Part shown: positions 12,954-23,588 of the stretch, piece after piece
How the letters are laid out: the number at the start of each line of letters is the position of its first letter
Position numbering within the stretch: the stretch's first letter is position 1
DNA from: Acridotheres tristis
Lineage: Eukaryota; Chordata; Aves; Passeriformes; Sturnidae
DNA: 64,000 nt
Assembly (NCBI GenBank): GCA_037013685.1
Contig: CM072884.1
Location: 105,451,548 to 105,515,547, forward strand
Reading direction: 5' to 3'
Translations under genes and position numbers: made by a program
Notes under the pieces: generated by a model
Seen by the model: only the letters and a program-made list of their open reading frames with translations
What the model was told of the DNA's origin: nothing
The model's database searches: none

Positions 12954-13394
12954 ACTCCCTTAAAAACAGTAATTCAATGTTAACAGTCAGCAATTTAGTG
13001 AGGTACTCTGCAGCATGCTAGATTCGAAAATCCAGCTTCTAAAAAATAAAAGAAGGAGACTCTTGTGGGATTTTACGAGAGAAACATCATTAAAGGCTAA
13101 TAGGAAGTTAGACCTCAAGACCTCAAAGAGAAAAGAAATTGGAATTTCAGCATTGAGAATAGTCAAGAGAGAAGAAAGTAGATTGAAAAAAGAGAAAAAA
13201 TATAAAACATTCAGCCTTTTATCAGCACTCGTCTAAGCTATTGCATACAAAGCACGTGGAATGTAGGTCAGAATTCCTCAACGTGTAGAAGTGCTATTTT
13301 CTTCTCAGTACATTTTTTATTACTTTCTTTATTTAATTTTCCTTGCATTTCATCTGATTTTTTTTCCAAATAGGACTCTTAGGAGATTTCATTG

Positions 13395-13399
13395 CATAT
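13395..13399. repeat. 5-bp target-site duplication, left copy (CATAT)
   Basis: CATAT abuts the TGTGGTGGG terminus of the LTR and is repeated exactly at 14,386-14,390. A 5-bp duplication fits ERVL-type (class III, spumavirus-like) integration. Confidence 0.8.
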
Positions 13400-13554
13400 T
13401 GTGGTGGGTTGACCAAAACTTCTCTCTCACTCCTCTGCACAGCTGGACAGGGGAGAGGAAATACACTGAAAGATTTGTGGTTTGAGACAAGGAGAGGTCA
13501 CTCACCAGTTACCATCACAGGCAAAACAGGCTCAACTCAGGGAAATTAATTTCA

Positions 13555-13560
13555 TTTATT
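13555..13560 (-). terminator. LTR polyadenylation signal AATAAA
   Basis: The minus strand reads AATAAA about 155 bp before the inferred LTR 3' end at 13,400. It supports the minus-strand orientation. Confidence 0.5.
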
Positions 13561-13769
13561 GCCAATCAAATCAGAGCAGGCTGATGAGAATAAAATAAAA
13601 TCTTAAAAGCATCTTCTCCACACTATTCTCTTCTCCCTGGACTCAGTTTCACTCCTAAATTCTCCACCTCTTCCCTCTCAGCAGTTCAAGCAAATGGGAA
13701 ACGGGGGCTGCAGTCAGTTCATCACATGTGGTCTCTGCTGCTCTTACTCCTCAGAGGAAGGACTCACAC

Positions 13770-14040
13770 TCTTCCTCTGCTCCAGCATGGGCTTCACCCC
13801 ACAGGAGAGAGTCCTCCACCAACCTTTCCGAGATGAGTCCTTCCCATGGGCTGCAGCTCCTCATAAACTGTTCCTGCATGGATCCCTCCCACAGCGTGCA
13901 CTCCTTCAAGAATAAATTGCTCCAGAGTGTGTTCCCCGCAGGGTCACGACTCCTGCCAGCAAACCTGCTCCAGCATGGTCTTCCCGTGGGGTCAGAGCAT
14001 CCTTCAGGCTCCCACCTGCTTCTGGTGGATCTGTGTTCCC
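13770..14040 (-). repeat. Degenerate tandem units within the ERVL-type LTR
   Basis: Roughly 40-50 bp units recur here, each with a version of CTCCAGCATGG (or CCTGCATGG) followed by CCC-rich and GGGGTC/GGTGCA words. The units are clearly diverged from each other. This internal repetition is a property of the LTR family rather than of this copy. Confidence 0.6.
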
Positions 14041-14202
14041 CCATGGCTGCAGCTGCCTCTGCATGGTCTGCACCAGGGGAATCCCAGCCCTGCTGCCTGA
14101 GCACCTCCTGCCCCTCCTTCTGAACTCACCTGGGGTCCTCAGGGATGTTGCTCTCACATATTCTCCTCTCTCCCGCAGCAGCTGAGCAGGGTTTTTTCAC
14201 CC

Positions 14203-14213
14203 TTTTTAAATAC
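14203..14213 (-). promoter_or_regulatory. LTR TATA-like box (GTATTTAAAAA)
   Basis: The minus strand carries TATTTAAA about 170 bp from the inferred LTR 5' end. It would drive leftward transcription if the LTR were active. Confidence 0.5.
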
Positions 14214-14385
14214 ATTACCCCAGAGTTGCTCCCTCTGTCACTGATGGGGTGGGCTTGGCCAGAATCAGCTGTCTTGGAGCTGGGGCAGTGGCTCTGCTGG
14301 ACACAGGGGAGCTTCTGGCAACTTCTTAGAGAATCCACTTCAAGAGCATCCCTGCTGCAAAACTTCATAGTGCAAATCCAACACC

Positions 14386-14390
14386 CATAT
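14386..14390. repeat. 5-bp target-site duplication, right copy (CATAT)
   Basis: Exact copy of 13,395-13,399 at the other LTR border. Confidence 0.8.
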
Positions 14391-14439
14391 AGATAAAAGT
14401 TATAGGTGACATTTCCTATGAAAACAGGAATTTTCTAAA

Positions 14440-14590
14440 GAAATATATTCATAACAATATAATATTTGTAGTATATACTGACATATAATTATACTTCTAT
14501 ACATATAGCATAATCATTCCTTATATATTTAAAGTACATATCATATTTATAATAAAATATATTTATACATCATACAGACAAAAATATTTA
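14440..14590. repeat. AT-rich low-complexity tract
   Basis: An almost pure A/T stretch with many TATA and ATATAA words directly follows the solo LTR. No coding or regulatory content can be read from it. Confidence 0.7.
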
Positions 14591-17168
14591 TTAATCTTGA
14601 AAATCCGTAACAGAGAGAAGGACATTTTTGGGAGGAGGAAAACAGGCATGCAATTCTGAAAGAAAACATAAATTAAACTTTTTTAATGCAGTAAAATGAG
14701 CACCAAATTTAAAGTTGACACGAATCTGCATCTCCACTTTCAGAAGAGTTTTACTTACTGATAACATTTGAGGGCCTGCATCAGGAACTGTATGTTAGAC
14801 CACCAAAAACTTTCAGAGCTTTGCCCCTTACTGTAGGTTCAAACTATCCTTAAAATAAAAATTTGGTTTTGGCAAGGTTTATTAGTAGGACTTCTGTTAG
14901 CATCCTGAGAGAGGGTTTTTGCAAAGCTGGCCATATTTACCATGTCCTTTGGACCATGCATCCCTCTGAACTGCTGCACACATGCATCTCCCTGATGCTT
15001 CTGCAGAATGCAAATGACTTCTGCTAGTTACCATGGGGACATGAGCAAGGACCATGAGATGCATAGCAACAATGCTCCTATTTTTGCCATTTTTGCTTCA
15101 TGATAAGAAAAAAGGAACTACAACATATCCTAGAGATTTTCCTTTCTGTTTATATATTTTTTTTAATTTTTTTCTTCACATGCACATATACACAAAACAC
15201 TTGCTCCATTTTTGCTGACACATAATTGAAATAGTTGGACCTTTAAAGCTAACTATGAAGTCAGATTAGTTTACTTTCAGCTCCTTAAAGGAATAACAGG
15301 AAATTATTGCAAGAACTATTATATTTTCAAAGTACAAATTTCTTCAACAATCTTGAAGCATTAAAAGATACTTGAATTATGATGTGTTTTTACAAAAGAA
15401 AACCCCCGAAATTTGAATTAATAAAATACACATACACACATGCATACCTTGAGAGAGAAATCTAGTCTTTAAAAGAACAAGAACTAGTCTACAATAGAGC
15501 TGTATAAATTGGACAAACACTAATGAATGGATCATGGGTTGTTGTTTTGATTTGGGGCTCTTTTTAGAAAAGATACAACACTCTGGTAATTGAAAAAGAA
15601 AAGGTAGCTGTTAGCTTAATATTTTAAGAGAGAACTTACCAGCTGTGTTCCCCAGATTCTGTTGCTCACTCTTGTCTTCCCCCTTTATTAAACTTACTCT
15701 TATCCCTGTGAGGTCCTTTCTATATCAGTAGAAATGCATTTAAGCATTTTTAAAATGACAGTTTTCTGAGTGGATAAGTAATTGAGTAACAAGACAGAAA
15801 TCAATGTTGCTTAGTCATATGTTATTTCTTCATTTTTTAATATAATTAGTATGAAAACTTTGATTGTATTAGCTATGATTTTAATAGGTAGATCTAATTA
15901 TGTTCTCAAGGGATAAAGATGATGAAGACTTAAGCTCTGCTGGTGTGACAATTCAAGCTGTCAGGCTGCCATAGCTCACTCTGCTCGTGGTTCCTCCTCC
16001 GCTGATTCCTTAGATGAACAAATGCTCTGTCATTGCTCTATTTTGGAGCCACTATTCAGCTGGTTACACTTTGTAAAAACATTTCATTCTCCAAGGACTG
16101 TATTGTTCTAGAAGTCTTGCAGATACAAAAGCAATAAATAACTAATTAGGTCAATAAGAAGACATGGTAACTTGTAACTGCCTAAAGGATGGCATCGATA
16201 CCCTGACTTGTGATTTCTAGGGCAGCAGGAGATAGTTTAGCATAAAAGGCAATCCTCTCACTGTGCTTGAACAGAAGATATAGCAGGCACCTGAGGCACA
16301 GACTCACAACTTCCTGTGAAGGAGTGCTTTGGTTCTGGATATTATGCCCAGAACACAGTCCCTTGGGCACCACCCTCTCATGTGTGATGGGCAGGGCTCC
16401 TGTCCCACCAGACAAGGCAAGAGACTCAGGCTTGCAAAGGTGTGGTGTGTATAAAGGGCTAAATCGTGTAGGTAAATCATGTCAGAGTGAATCAGAATTT
16501 TTTATTCTCATAATGTGTGATTAATACCCAGCACCAGGAAGTTATTGTAGTAATCCTACTGCAGAAGCTGTTTCTGATTATTTATTAGGGACCATCTCGA
16601 GCTATGGACATTGAGTAGGCCCAGAAGTAATCACAGCTTTGTAGCTGTCTGTGCCAAATTTTAGGATTAAATCAATCTTCCACTACAATCTTACACCACT
16701 CATCCCTGTCCCTCCCTTCCCACCTTCAGCAGCCATTCAGGAGGTCCCTTGCCAGCAAGCAGCTGATGGAAATTTCCAAGCCAACCAAAGAAGACATCAG
16801 CTGTGCAGCTCCCAGGAAACCAGTGGCTTTCAGCACCTCAAATACACTCTTCCAATTAAAATGCTTTCCTTCCCTGTGCTCTCGGTCTTTATCTCATTGT
16901 TCTTTTAAGTGGGAGATTAAACTCTGCAAATGGAATCCGGATGAAAATCTGCAGTTATCAAGGGGGAAAGGGTCAAACAGCAAATGGAACAATAGAAATT
17001 AATTTGATACTGTTGGACAATGCAGATTGATTGCAATTATATGAATGCTAGTAAAGTATGCACACATGGCAGATTTTCTACCTATTTATTTAAATAAGAG
17101 TTACATTTATGATATCCCATAGAGGATCATAAATATTCAAGGACCTAAATTTTCATTAGTACACTAGC
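14591..17168. other. Anonymous AT-rich DNA
   Basis: No gene or repeat family was recognised. A slightly GC-richer patch lies near 16,270-16,450 and 16,690-16,830. Overlapping short open frames there have no recognisable domain. Confidence 0.5.
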
Positions 17169-17244
17169 AAGTAAATTTTCAAAGTGATGCACAGGGATTT
17201 AACTGCACGAGTCCCATTAATGTCACTACTTTGAAAATTTACTT
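17169..17244. repeat. Inverted repeat, 17-bp perfect arms, 42-bp spacer
   Basis: The left arm AAGTAAATTTTCAAAGT (17,169-17,185) is the exact reverse complement of the right arm (17,228-17,244). The spacer also contains a weaker inverted pairing (GGGA...TCCC) around TTAACTGCACGAG. The style, with GTCCCATTAATGTCA next to CTTTGAAAATTTACTT, recalls ancient palindromic repeats seen in amniote genomes. It could be a MITE-like relic or a small hairpin-forming sequence. Confidence 0.75.
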
Positions 17245-18399
17245 CCCATGAACTTCTAGAGGATGGGGAAAAAAAAGAAAAAATACTCTCATAATTTTAA
17301 GAAGTAGACAGGAAAAATCTTGTCATCACTTTGGCATTCTGGTACTTTAATTGGTAAAGAATAATTTAAATCATATCTTCAAAAATAAGCTCCATTTTAG
17401 GCACAGACACAGATGGTGACATTCCATCAAGAGTTTCTGCTGCACATTATTAGACAATGTACTAACAGAACTTTTACTTTGCTGTAAATATTAAGAGTAG
17501 ACCAATTCTGCATGACTTCTGGGAGAAGTTTAATGGCAATTCTTGGTCATGAAGTTAGCAATCAGATTCGTTATTTGGGATCTGAAATGTATAACTCTGG
17601 AGTGGGATTTTTTTTTAATCTTTTGAGAGCTCATTTCCCCTTGGGCCAGTTATTTAGTTACATTAGTGTAACGAAAATTCTGTCTTTCTTACATGAAAAA
17701 AGAATTACTATTTTATGGGTGGCAGAATTTAATTCAATAAGGAGAAACATTTTTTGCCATGCATAGAATTACCAATCTGCTTTCTCTTTCTCTGAAATAT
17801 ATTTGAAACAAACTTTATATTTATGCTGCATTTTTCTATTATGTCTATAATAAAAGATATGAGTGCAATCAGGGTATAGGTAAATTTGTGTAGTGTTCCT
17901 CAATGAATGCATCAGAGATTGTGGGAATTCATACATCACTGTTGATTTTGTATTTCAGCTGGGAGGAAGAAGGAAAACCATGGGAGAAGCCCTTACTTTG
18001 AGGTTATAAACTTTCAGAGCCAAGAGATTAAGAGGAAAATGTTCTCACCTACCTACACTTTGTGTGGGCATCACTAGAGAGAAGACCCGAGGTGAAGGGA
18101 CATTCTGGGTCTGATTTCAGTGCATGGACATGTGTGAAACTTCAAATTCACAGCTGCTGGTTGGGTTGAGCATGGGTCCTTGTTGATAGAAAGAGCAAAT
18201 ACAGAGGATGCAGATATCTCCAAGAGGTGTTTCCTTGCTCTGCTGCAGAGTGGATTTCACAGCTTACTTTGCCTGTCAATGAGGATGATGAGCCGTGATG
18301 ACTGAGCTACCAAAGAAAGATGCTGAAAGAAACTGATAATTCAAAAAGCTTCAAGTCAACAGGCCTAAAGGATAGACATCACAGAATTATAAATCTTGA
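17245..18399. other. Anonymous AT-rich DNA
   Basis: No gene, RNA or repeat family was recognised in this stretch. Confidence 0.5.
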
Positions 18400-19280
18400 C
18401 ATGGCAGAGCAGCTAACAAATTGCACAGGCTTTAATTAAAAATGCCTGCTATATCAGTAACTTGGAGGGTGGTAAATTTTATATCTCTAATTAAAAAGGT
18501 TTCATAAGTGATCCAAAAAGTTACAGATGAATAAACATTACATCTATATCATGAAAGTAAAACAATAAACACCTGAAAGACCAGGATGTGATAAAGCCTA
18601 GCCTGCTGAGTTTTCTGAAGAGTCTCACTGATATGCTAAAATTCAGTGAGTGTCTCCAAAGCAATAGATAGCAGGAAGTTTATTCAGTCCTCTGACAAGG
18701 TCCTGCACAGGAAATTAGTAAGGAAAGTAAATATTTGTGAACTAAAGTATTACTGTGGATCAAATCTCTCTAAGAGACAGAAAATAAAGACTAGAATTAA
18801 ACTGTCAGTTTTTGCTGAGGGAAAACACAGAGTGCCTCAAAATCACACCTGAGACCAAGGTTTTCTGGCATAGTCATGCTTTGGAGGAGCAAAGTAAGCA
18901 GGTTGCAGAAGTTATTTCAGTTATGGAAGCACAGAGTGGACTGTGAGGAACTTCAGGGAGACCAGACACTGAGCTCACAGAAGCTGTCATTAGGTACAAC
19001 ACATTTGAAGCACAGAAAATATTCACCTGGGAAAAAAAATAGATTCTTCCTATACTTCAAACAGTATTAAATAATTTTCCTACTGCTTCAGGGAGGAAGA
19101 ATGCAAATGGAAGGAAAATGAGAGTTGGCATATTATAAATGGATAAGTGGAAATGTCTGTATTTTCAGTAGACTGTGGAACGCATTGCTGCTGCAAGTCA
19201 TTAAGGCTGAGAATTTAAAGAGACTCTGACTTGCATTTTACAAAAACAAGAAATTAATGCTCATGCAGAAGTATAATGAC
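18400..19280 (+). mobile_element. Highly decayed LINE fragment (ancient CR1-like), plus strand
   Basis: Separated pieces of LINE ORF2 homology occur in the right order. At about 18,595-18,625 there are words like the SQHGF..KSCLT motif region. At 18,685-18,720 the translation SSDKVLHRKLVRKV matches the LINE reverse-transcriptase motif KAFDKVPHRKLLRKL. About 45 bp later NLSKRQ resembles the WLSNRKQ motif, and HRVPQ at about 18,830 recalls SGVPQGS. Near 18,940 DCEELQ resembles the D-C-LQ-DLD motif. At 19,168-19,221 RLWNALLLQVIKAENLKRL matches the ORF2 C-terminal motif RLWNSLPxxVIEAENLxxF, with further similarity to about 19,270. Many indels and stops separate these pieces, so the element is old. 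Exact edges are uncertain, and the family call is from recalled motifs only. Confidence 0.6.
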
Positions 19281-20947
19281 TAATTCTAGGAAAAGGGAAG
19301 CAAAGTGATGAAAGGGATTTAGCATTGTATTGGCTTGCACTTGTCTTTAAACTAGTAAATGTGCCAGTGGTTGGGTTTCACATTCTTAACAGAGGTAACT
19401 AGTTCTGCAAACAGACTTGTTTCTTGATCTAAAATACTTCCTGCAAGCTAAATTTTTTTAGCTTCTCTTCTGGTTCCTCAGATTCATTTGTTTAAATTGT
19501 AGAAGAGTGAGGGGTAAAGTCAAAGGAGTTCAGAGAGTTAAGAGAGTTGTTAATTTATTTTGGTTTTTTTCACGGTCTAATTGAAGGACCCACTTGCCAT
19601 CACCAATGCAACCACAGGTGGGAAACAGCAAGGGGGGAGTGGAAGGAAGACTAATTTTAAATTTGATTGCTGAAGCAAATATTACCAAAGGATAATATTG
19701 TAAGGCAGGAGCAGTGCCCTGTGAAAGCAGGGGTGTTTAAACATGGGACTATGAAAGTGAAAATTATGACAGGGAAGGACCGAAGACTTGGCACGATGTG
19801 GAATTAAATGTCCCCAAGATAATGATAAGTAGTTATATAGTTTGGGAGAAGAAGGTGATTCTGGGGATGGATAGGAATACAGCCATGAGAAACCAAGTCT
19901 TTAATAGTTTGTTCTCAGATGTGTCTTTGGAAACTTGATTTGTTTCATTTTCATGTGCCTGCTTGACACACAAAGTCCCCTTTTCCTCCCTGTTCCTTCT
20001 ATCTGGAGGTTGTGACAAGTGTGGATGGTGAATCAATTAGAGAAAAAATGAGCTACAAACCTGTGCCTGCTTTTCTTCTTCACAGAGTGACTAACACATT
20101 TCAGGAACCCAAACCTGGGGAAGATAGGAAAAATCAAATGAAATTTTAAATGTATGCAGAGAGAATCAGAACTGCCTGAGACAAGCAAAGGGAAATTTCC
20201 TAACGTTAATCTACACAGCAAAGAAGATTATTTTTCCAGTTTACTTTTAAGTGCAAAATCTTTCATACACCTCCAGAGAGGCTCTTTACTGGCAGAAGAG
20301 TAATATGAAGATTCTGATGTGTCAAATCAAAATGTCCCTCCCCACCCCCTTATATAGATTCATCTCTCTCCCTCTCTTTGTCTGCCTCCCTCTGCATGCT
20401 CCAAGTTTAATCTGCAGTTTGACTTCAAATGCAATAATTCACCAGCTCTAGGCATGTGCTTAAAGGACTATGTATAATTGTAATTCTGAAGAGATTAATA
20501 CCTTATATTGATCCCCTATTTCTTCACCTATCTTGACAGCATGTAGTAATTTTTAAGAAAAGGAAAAGTGATTTGTTTACAAAAGGGTCCTGGTTTATTG
20601 CCTATTCATACACTTGTTAGAACTCCTGTATTCTCCTAAAATCAGTGTGGTAGAGCATGCAGAGTAAATATGTGTTTAGATTTATTGGTTACAGTTGAGA
20701 GCATATGGGAAAAGCTATAGTCTAGAATAAAAGCCTGCAGAAGTGTCTGTTGGTTTGAAAGGACAGGTTTTCTCTTTTATAAATAGTCCTTGCTGGCACA
20801 TCCATTTCTTGCCCCAGTTCAGCTGCTACATTTTACAGGCAATGTGGATGATTTCTATACCCTAAACTGAGATGGTGTTTCTTAATTGTTTTGAATTGTA
20901 TGTCCTAACAGAAATGAACTACGTTTTTGTCTGGTAAAGAGTTGGGA
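19281..20947. other. Anonymous AT-rich DNA
   Basis: Nothing recognisable was found apart from possible further decay products of the LINE just upstream. Short open frames are chance-like. Confidence 0.45.
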
Positions 20948-21060
20948 TTTTTTTGTTTTTGTTTTTTTGTTTGTTTTGTTTTGTTTTGTTTTGTGGTTTG
21001 TTTTTTTTTTCTTTTGGTTTGGTTTTTTTTGTTGTTGTTGTTTTGGGGGTTTTTTTGGTT
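20948..21060. repeat. T/G low-complexity tract
   Basis: About 110 bp consist almost only of T with G, including four consecutive TTTTG-type units, a poly-T run, and four GTT units. The minus strand reads as an A/C-rich tract; an open frame of lysine-rich residues crosses it but is only a reflection of the low complexity. Confidence 0.9.
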
Positions 21061-23558
21061 AGCACTTTAATTGAAAATGCCACATTAATATGACAGACAG
21101 GCTGCATGATGTACTTCAGGGTATAAAGAAAGAGATTAGTAAGAAATAAAAGACATCTGCAGATTCTTACATGTGTTTGGTTTAAATTTGCCCAGAAAGT
21201 GGACTCCATAGTGTGAAACTAGCAATGCTGCAAACTACTAAGGGAAGCACTTTCCAATAGAATTGTCTCAAGTCTGTGAAATGCTAGTTACTGGTAACCT
21301 CTGTTTATTTAAATGATAACTTATGTGGCTCTTTGCAGTGTATCTAAGTCTTCATCACATTAAAAAAGGGGGTTTTGGTTACATATCATATATCTGCACT
21401 CTTTCTGCAAAATTATGTGTCTCGGACTTTAATGAAGAAAGACACTTTTAAAAGCACAAACATACACAACACCAAAAGTTTGATATGGATGATTCAAGAC
21501 CTGGAGAATTCAGGAATGTATTAGTAGATCTAGGCATACAAATAAAAGTGGTCACCACTTAAAATAGTCTGCTAAATCTTTATAGAGATGCAAGAGAATA
21601 TCTATTATTTGAAGAAAAAAAAATGTAAGCACAATAAGGAAAATATTCATTTTGCTATAATATCAAAAAGCAAATAACTTCCATGAAAATGACAATATAC
21701 AATCTTGCACTGCATTCAAATTTCTCTCAGTCACTCCATAAATAGCATTCTCTGTGTGCATTTAAAGTGAATTTCTGGAGCTCTATTGCACTGATTGTTA
21801 ATACCAATACCCCTTGACTATGTGTTTTGTACTAAATGAATCCACCCTTTAGTTATGATATGGAGGCAATATGATTTTGGTCTACAATTTATGCATTGAA
21901 TATCTATGCATAATACTGCTAGCTCAAGCTGTATTCAGAAAATAACATAATTTGAAATATCTTTGGTTTTGTAAATTTAAATTAGAAGCTTGTGAAGTTT
22001 TCCAGTCAACATGATATTTGCAGAAAGATAGGAAAAAAGTGTACATGTTGTTGGCTGGCACAGGCTCAGTCTGCATTAGCATCTTGGACCATTTTGCAGG
22101 CACAAGAGAACTCGATTTCTTTCCTATGAAATTGGGCAGGAAACCCTGATTCAGGGGCAGGTTTAATGCACTACAAGCCCTAATGGTCCTTAAGCAGTGA
22201 TGGGAGCTCAGGACATTTCCAAACCCCATACATGGCTGAGGGCACACAATTCTGCAGGCCAGGCTAAATGTAACCTAAAGTAAAAGGTGCAAATTGCAAA
22301 TAATAATGGGGCTCCAGCAGCAACTGCTTTGATCCAGTGCTCTGCTCCTGCTGAGCTCCCCACTTGCTAATGTAGGCACAGCCTCACGTGTGCTTTCAGA
22401 TCATCAGTGGTGTCCCTATTAAGGCCAGAAGCATAGATCAGATGAAAATAACAGACTCAGAATTAATCAAAACCCTTCATAGTTTTAGTCACCTTTTTCT
22501 TTTCATTAAAACTTCATGGTAGCAAGGCCAGGTATAATTAATGAAGAAGCCTTTTCTCAACCAGGATTATTCTGAGGTATAAGCCTGATTAGTTTCCACT
22601 CATTCTTTGACTTATTTCATGTTCTTTATATAAAATTAATGTCAAAAAATTAACTGTTATTCCTTTCCATTGAAAAACTGAACTACTGAGATGAGAAAGC
22701 ATAGATTATACAGACCAAAAAATGTACATTCAATGAAGTGTTTCATTACCAAAAGAAAGGATGGAATGTGATTTTAAGAAAGTATTAATAAGAATTTTGC
22801 TATTGTTCCCATATTGCAAGTTTAAATGTGAAGGACAAAATTGGGCATAGAAATGTTTCAATGCAACAGTGAGCCAAAAACCTTTTCCATAAAAGCCAAT
22901 GGGTACTACAAAAACAGGAGATAAAGATGTCCTGAGGCAGTAAATTAGATTTTTCTGCATGTTCCTTTTATTTACAGAACATTTCCAGTGTCTGCACATG
23001 AGTCCTTTAAATGTTTAAGTACTGCAAACCCCATTACAAACATTATTGTGTATGTTTTCAAAAGACAAATGCCTGGATGATGATAGCCTGACTCTTTGTT
23101 TCTAATTTCCCTTCATGTGTGACTTGGTGAGATGATATTAACTGGAGAACTAAATTTCACAAATGCTAATAGTGACTAGCTCAGGTGTAAGAATATATTA
23201 CTTGCTTCTGTTCACAAATTATTTATACAGGCTGTAATCTGGCATGACACCTCCACTTAGTTGATGACTGTGCTTTTAATCAAAAGCAAGAGTTGACAAT
23301 TTTTCAATCTTTAACAAATAAAAGTTATGCCATCCCACTGAAACCAGTGATTGAGCAGTGAGACTTTAAAAGTCATCTTCAATTATTGTATTCTATAAAT
23401 CTTTGTCACATAAACACAATCTCTATGGGGTTTTTTTTTTGTTTGCTTCTACTCTCTGTCTATGGTTTCATTCACACCCTTTTTCCAGGTCTGTGTGTAG
23501 AACACCTCAACGACTTTTGCAGCACAAATACAAGGTTTTACTTCCTAGTCCTTTCCAT

Positions 23559-23588
23559 CTTAGATGTGCCCACCTTAGATGTGTCCAC
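23559..23588. repeat. 15-bp tandem duplication
   Basis: CTTAGATGTGCCCAC is followed directly by CTTAGATGTGTCCAC, differing at one base. Confidence 0.8.

Larger units (their letters stand above)
13400..14385 (-). mobile_element. Solo LTR of an ERVL-type endogenous retrovirus
   Basis: This 986-bp block begins TGTGGTGGGTTGACC on the plus strand and resembles a common bird ERVL solo LTR family that I recall. Exact 5-bp CATAT duplications flank it. The right terminus reads ACACC where ACACA would be expected, so the terminal dinucleotide appears to have mutated after insertion. I assign the minus strand because, read leftward, a TATTTAAA box (14,203-14,213) precedes an AATAAA signal (13,555-13,560) near the 3' end. 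The middle (about 13,770-14,040) holds degenerate tandem units built on GCTCCAGCRTGG and CCCACRGGG words. No internal retroviral genes are present. The open frames of 83-131 residues here come from this repetitive LTR sequence and should not be annotated as proteins. Confidence 0.85.

Noticed and set aside
13728..14157. Open frames of 83-131 residues on both strands
   Set aside because: They lie wholly inside the ERVL-type solo LTR and reflect its internal tandem units.
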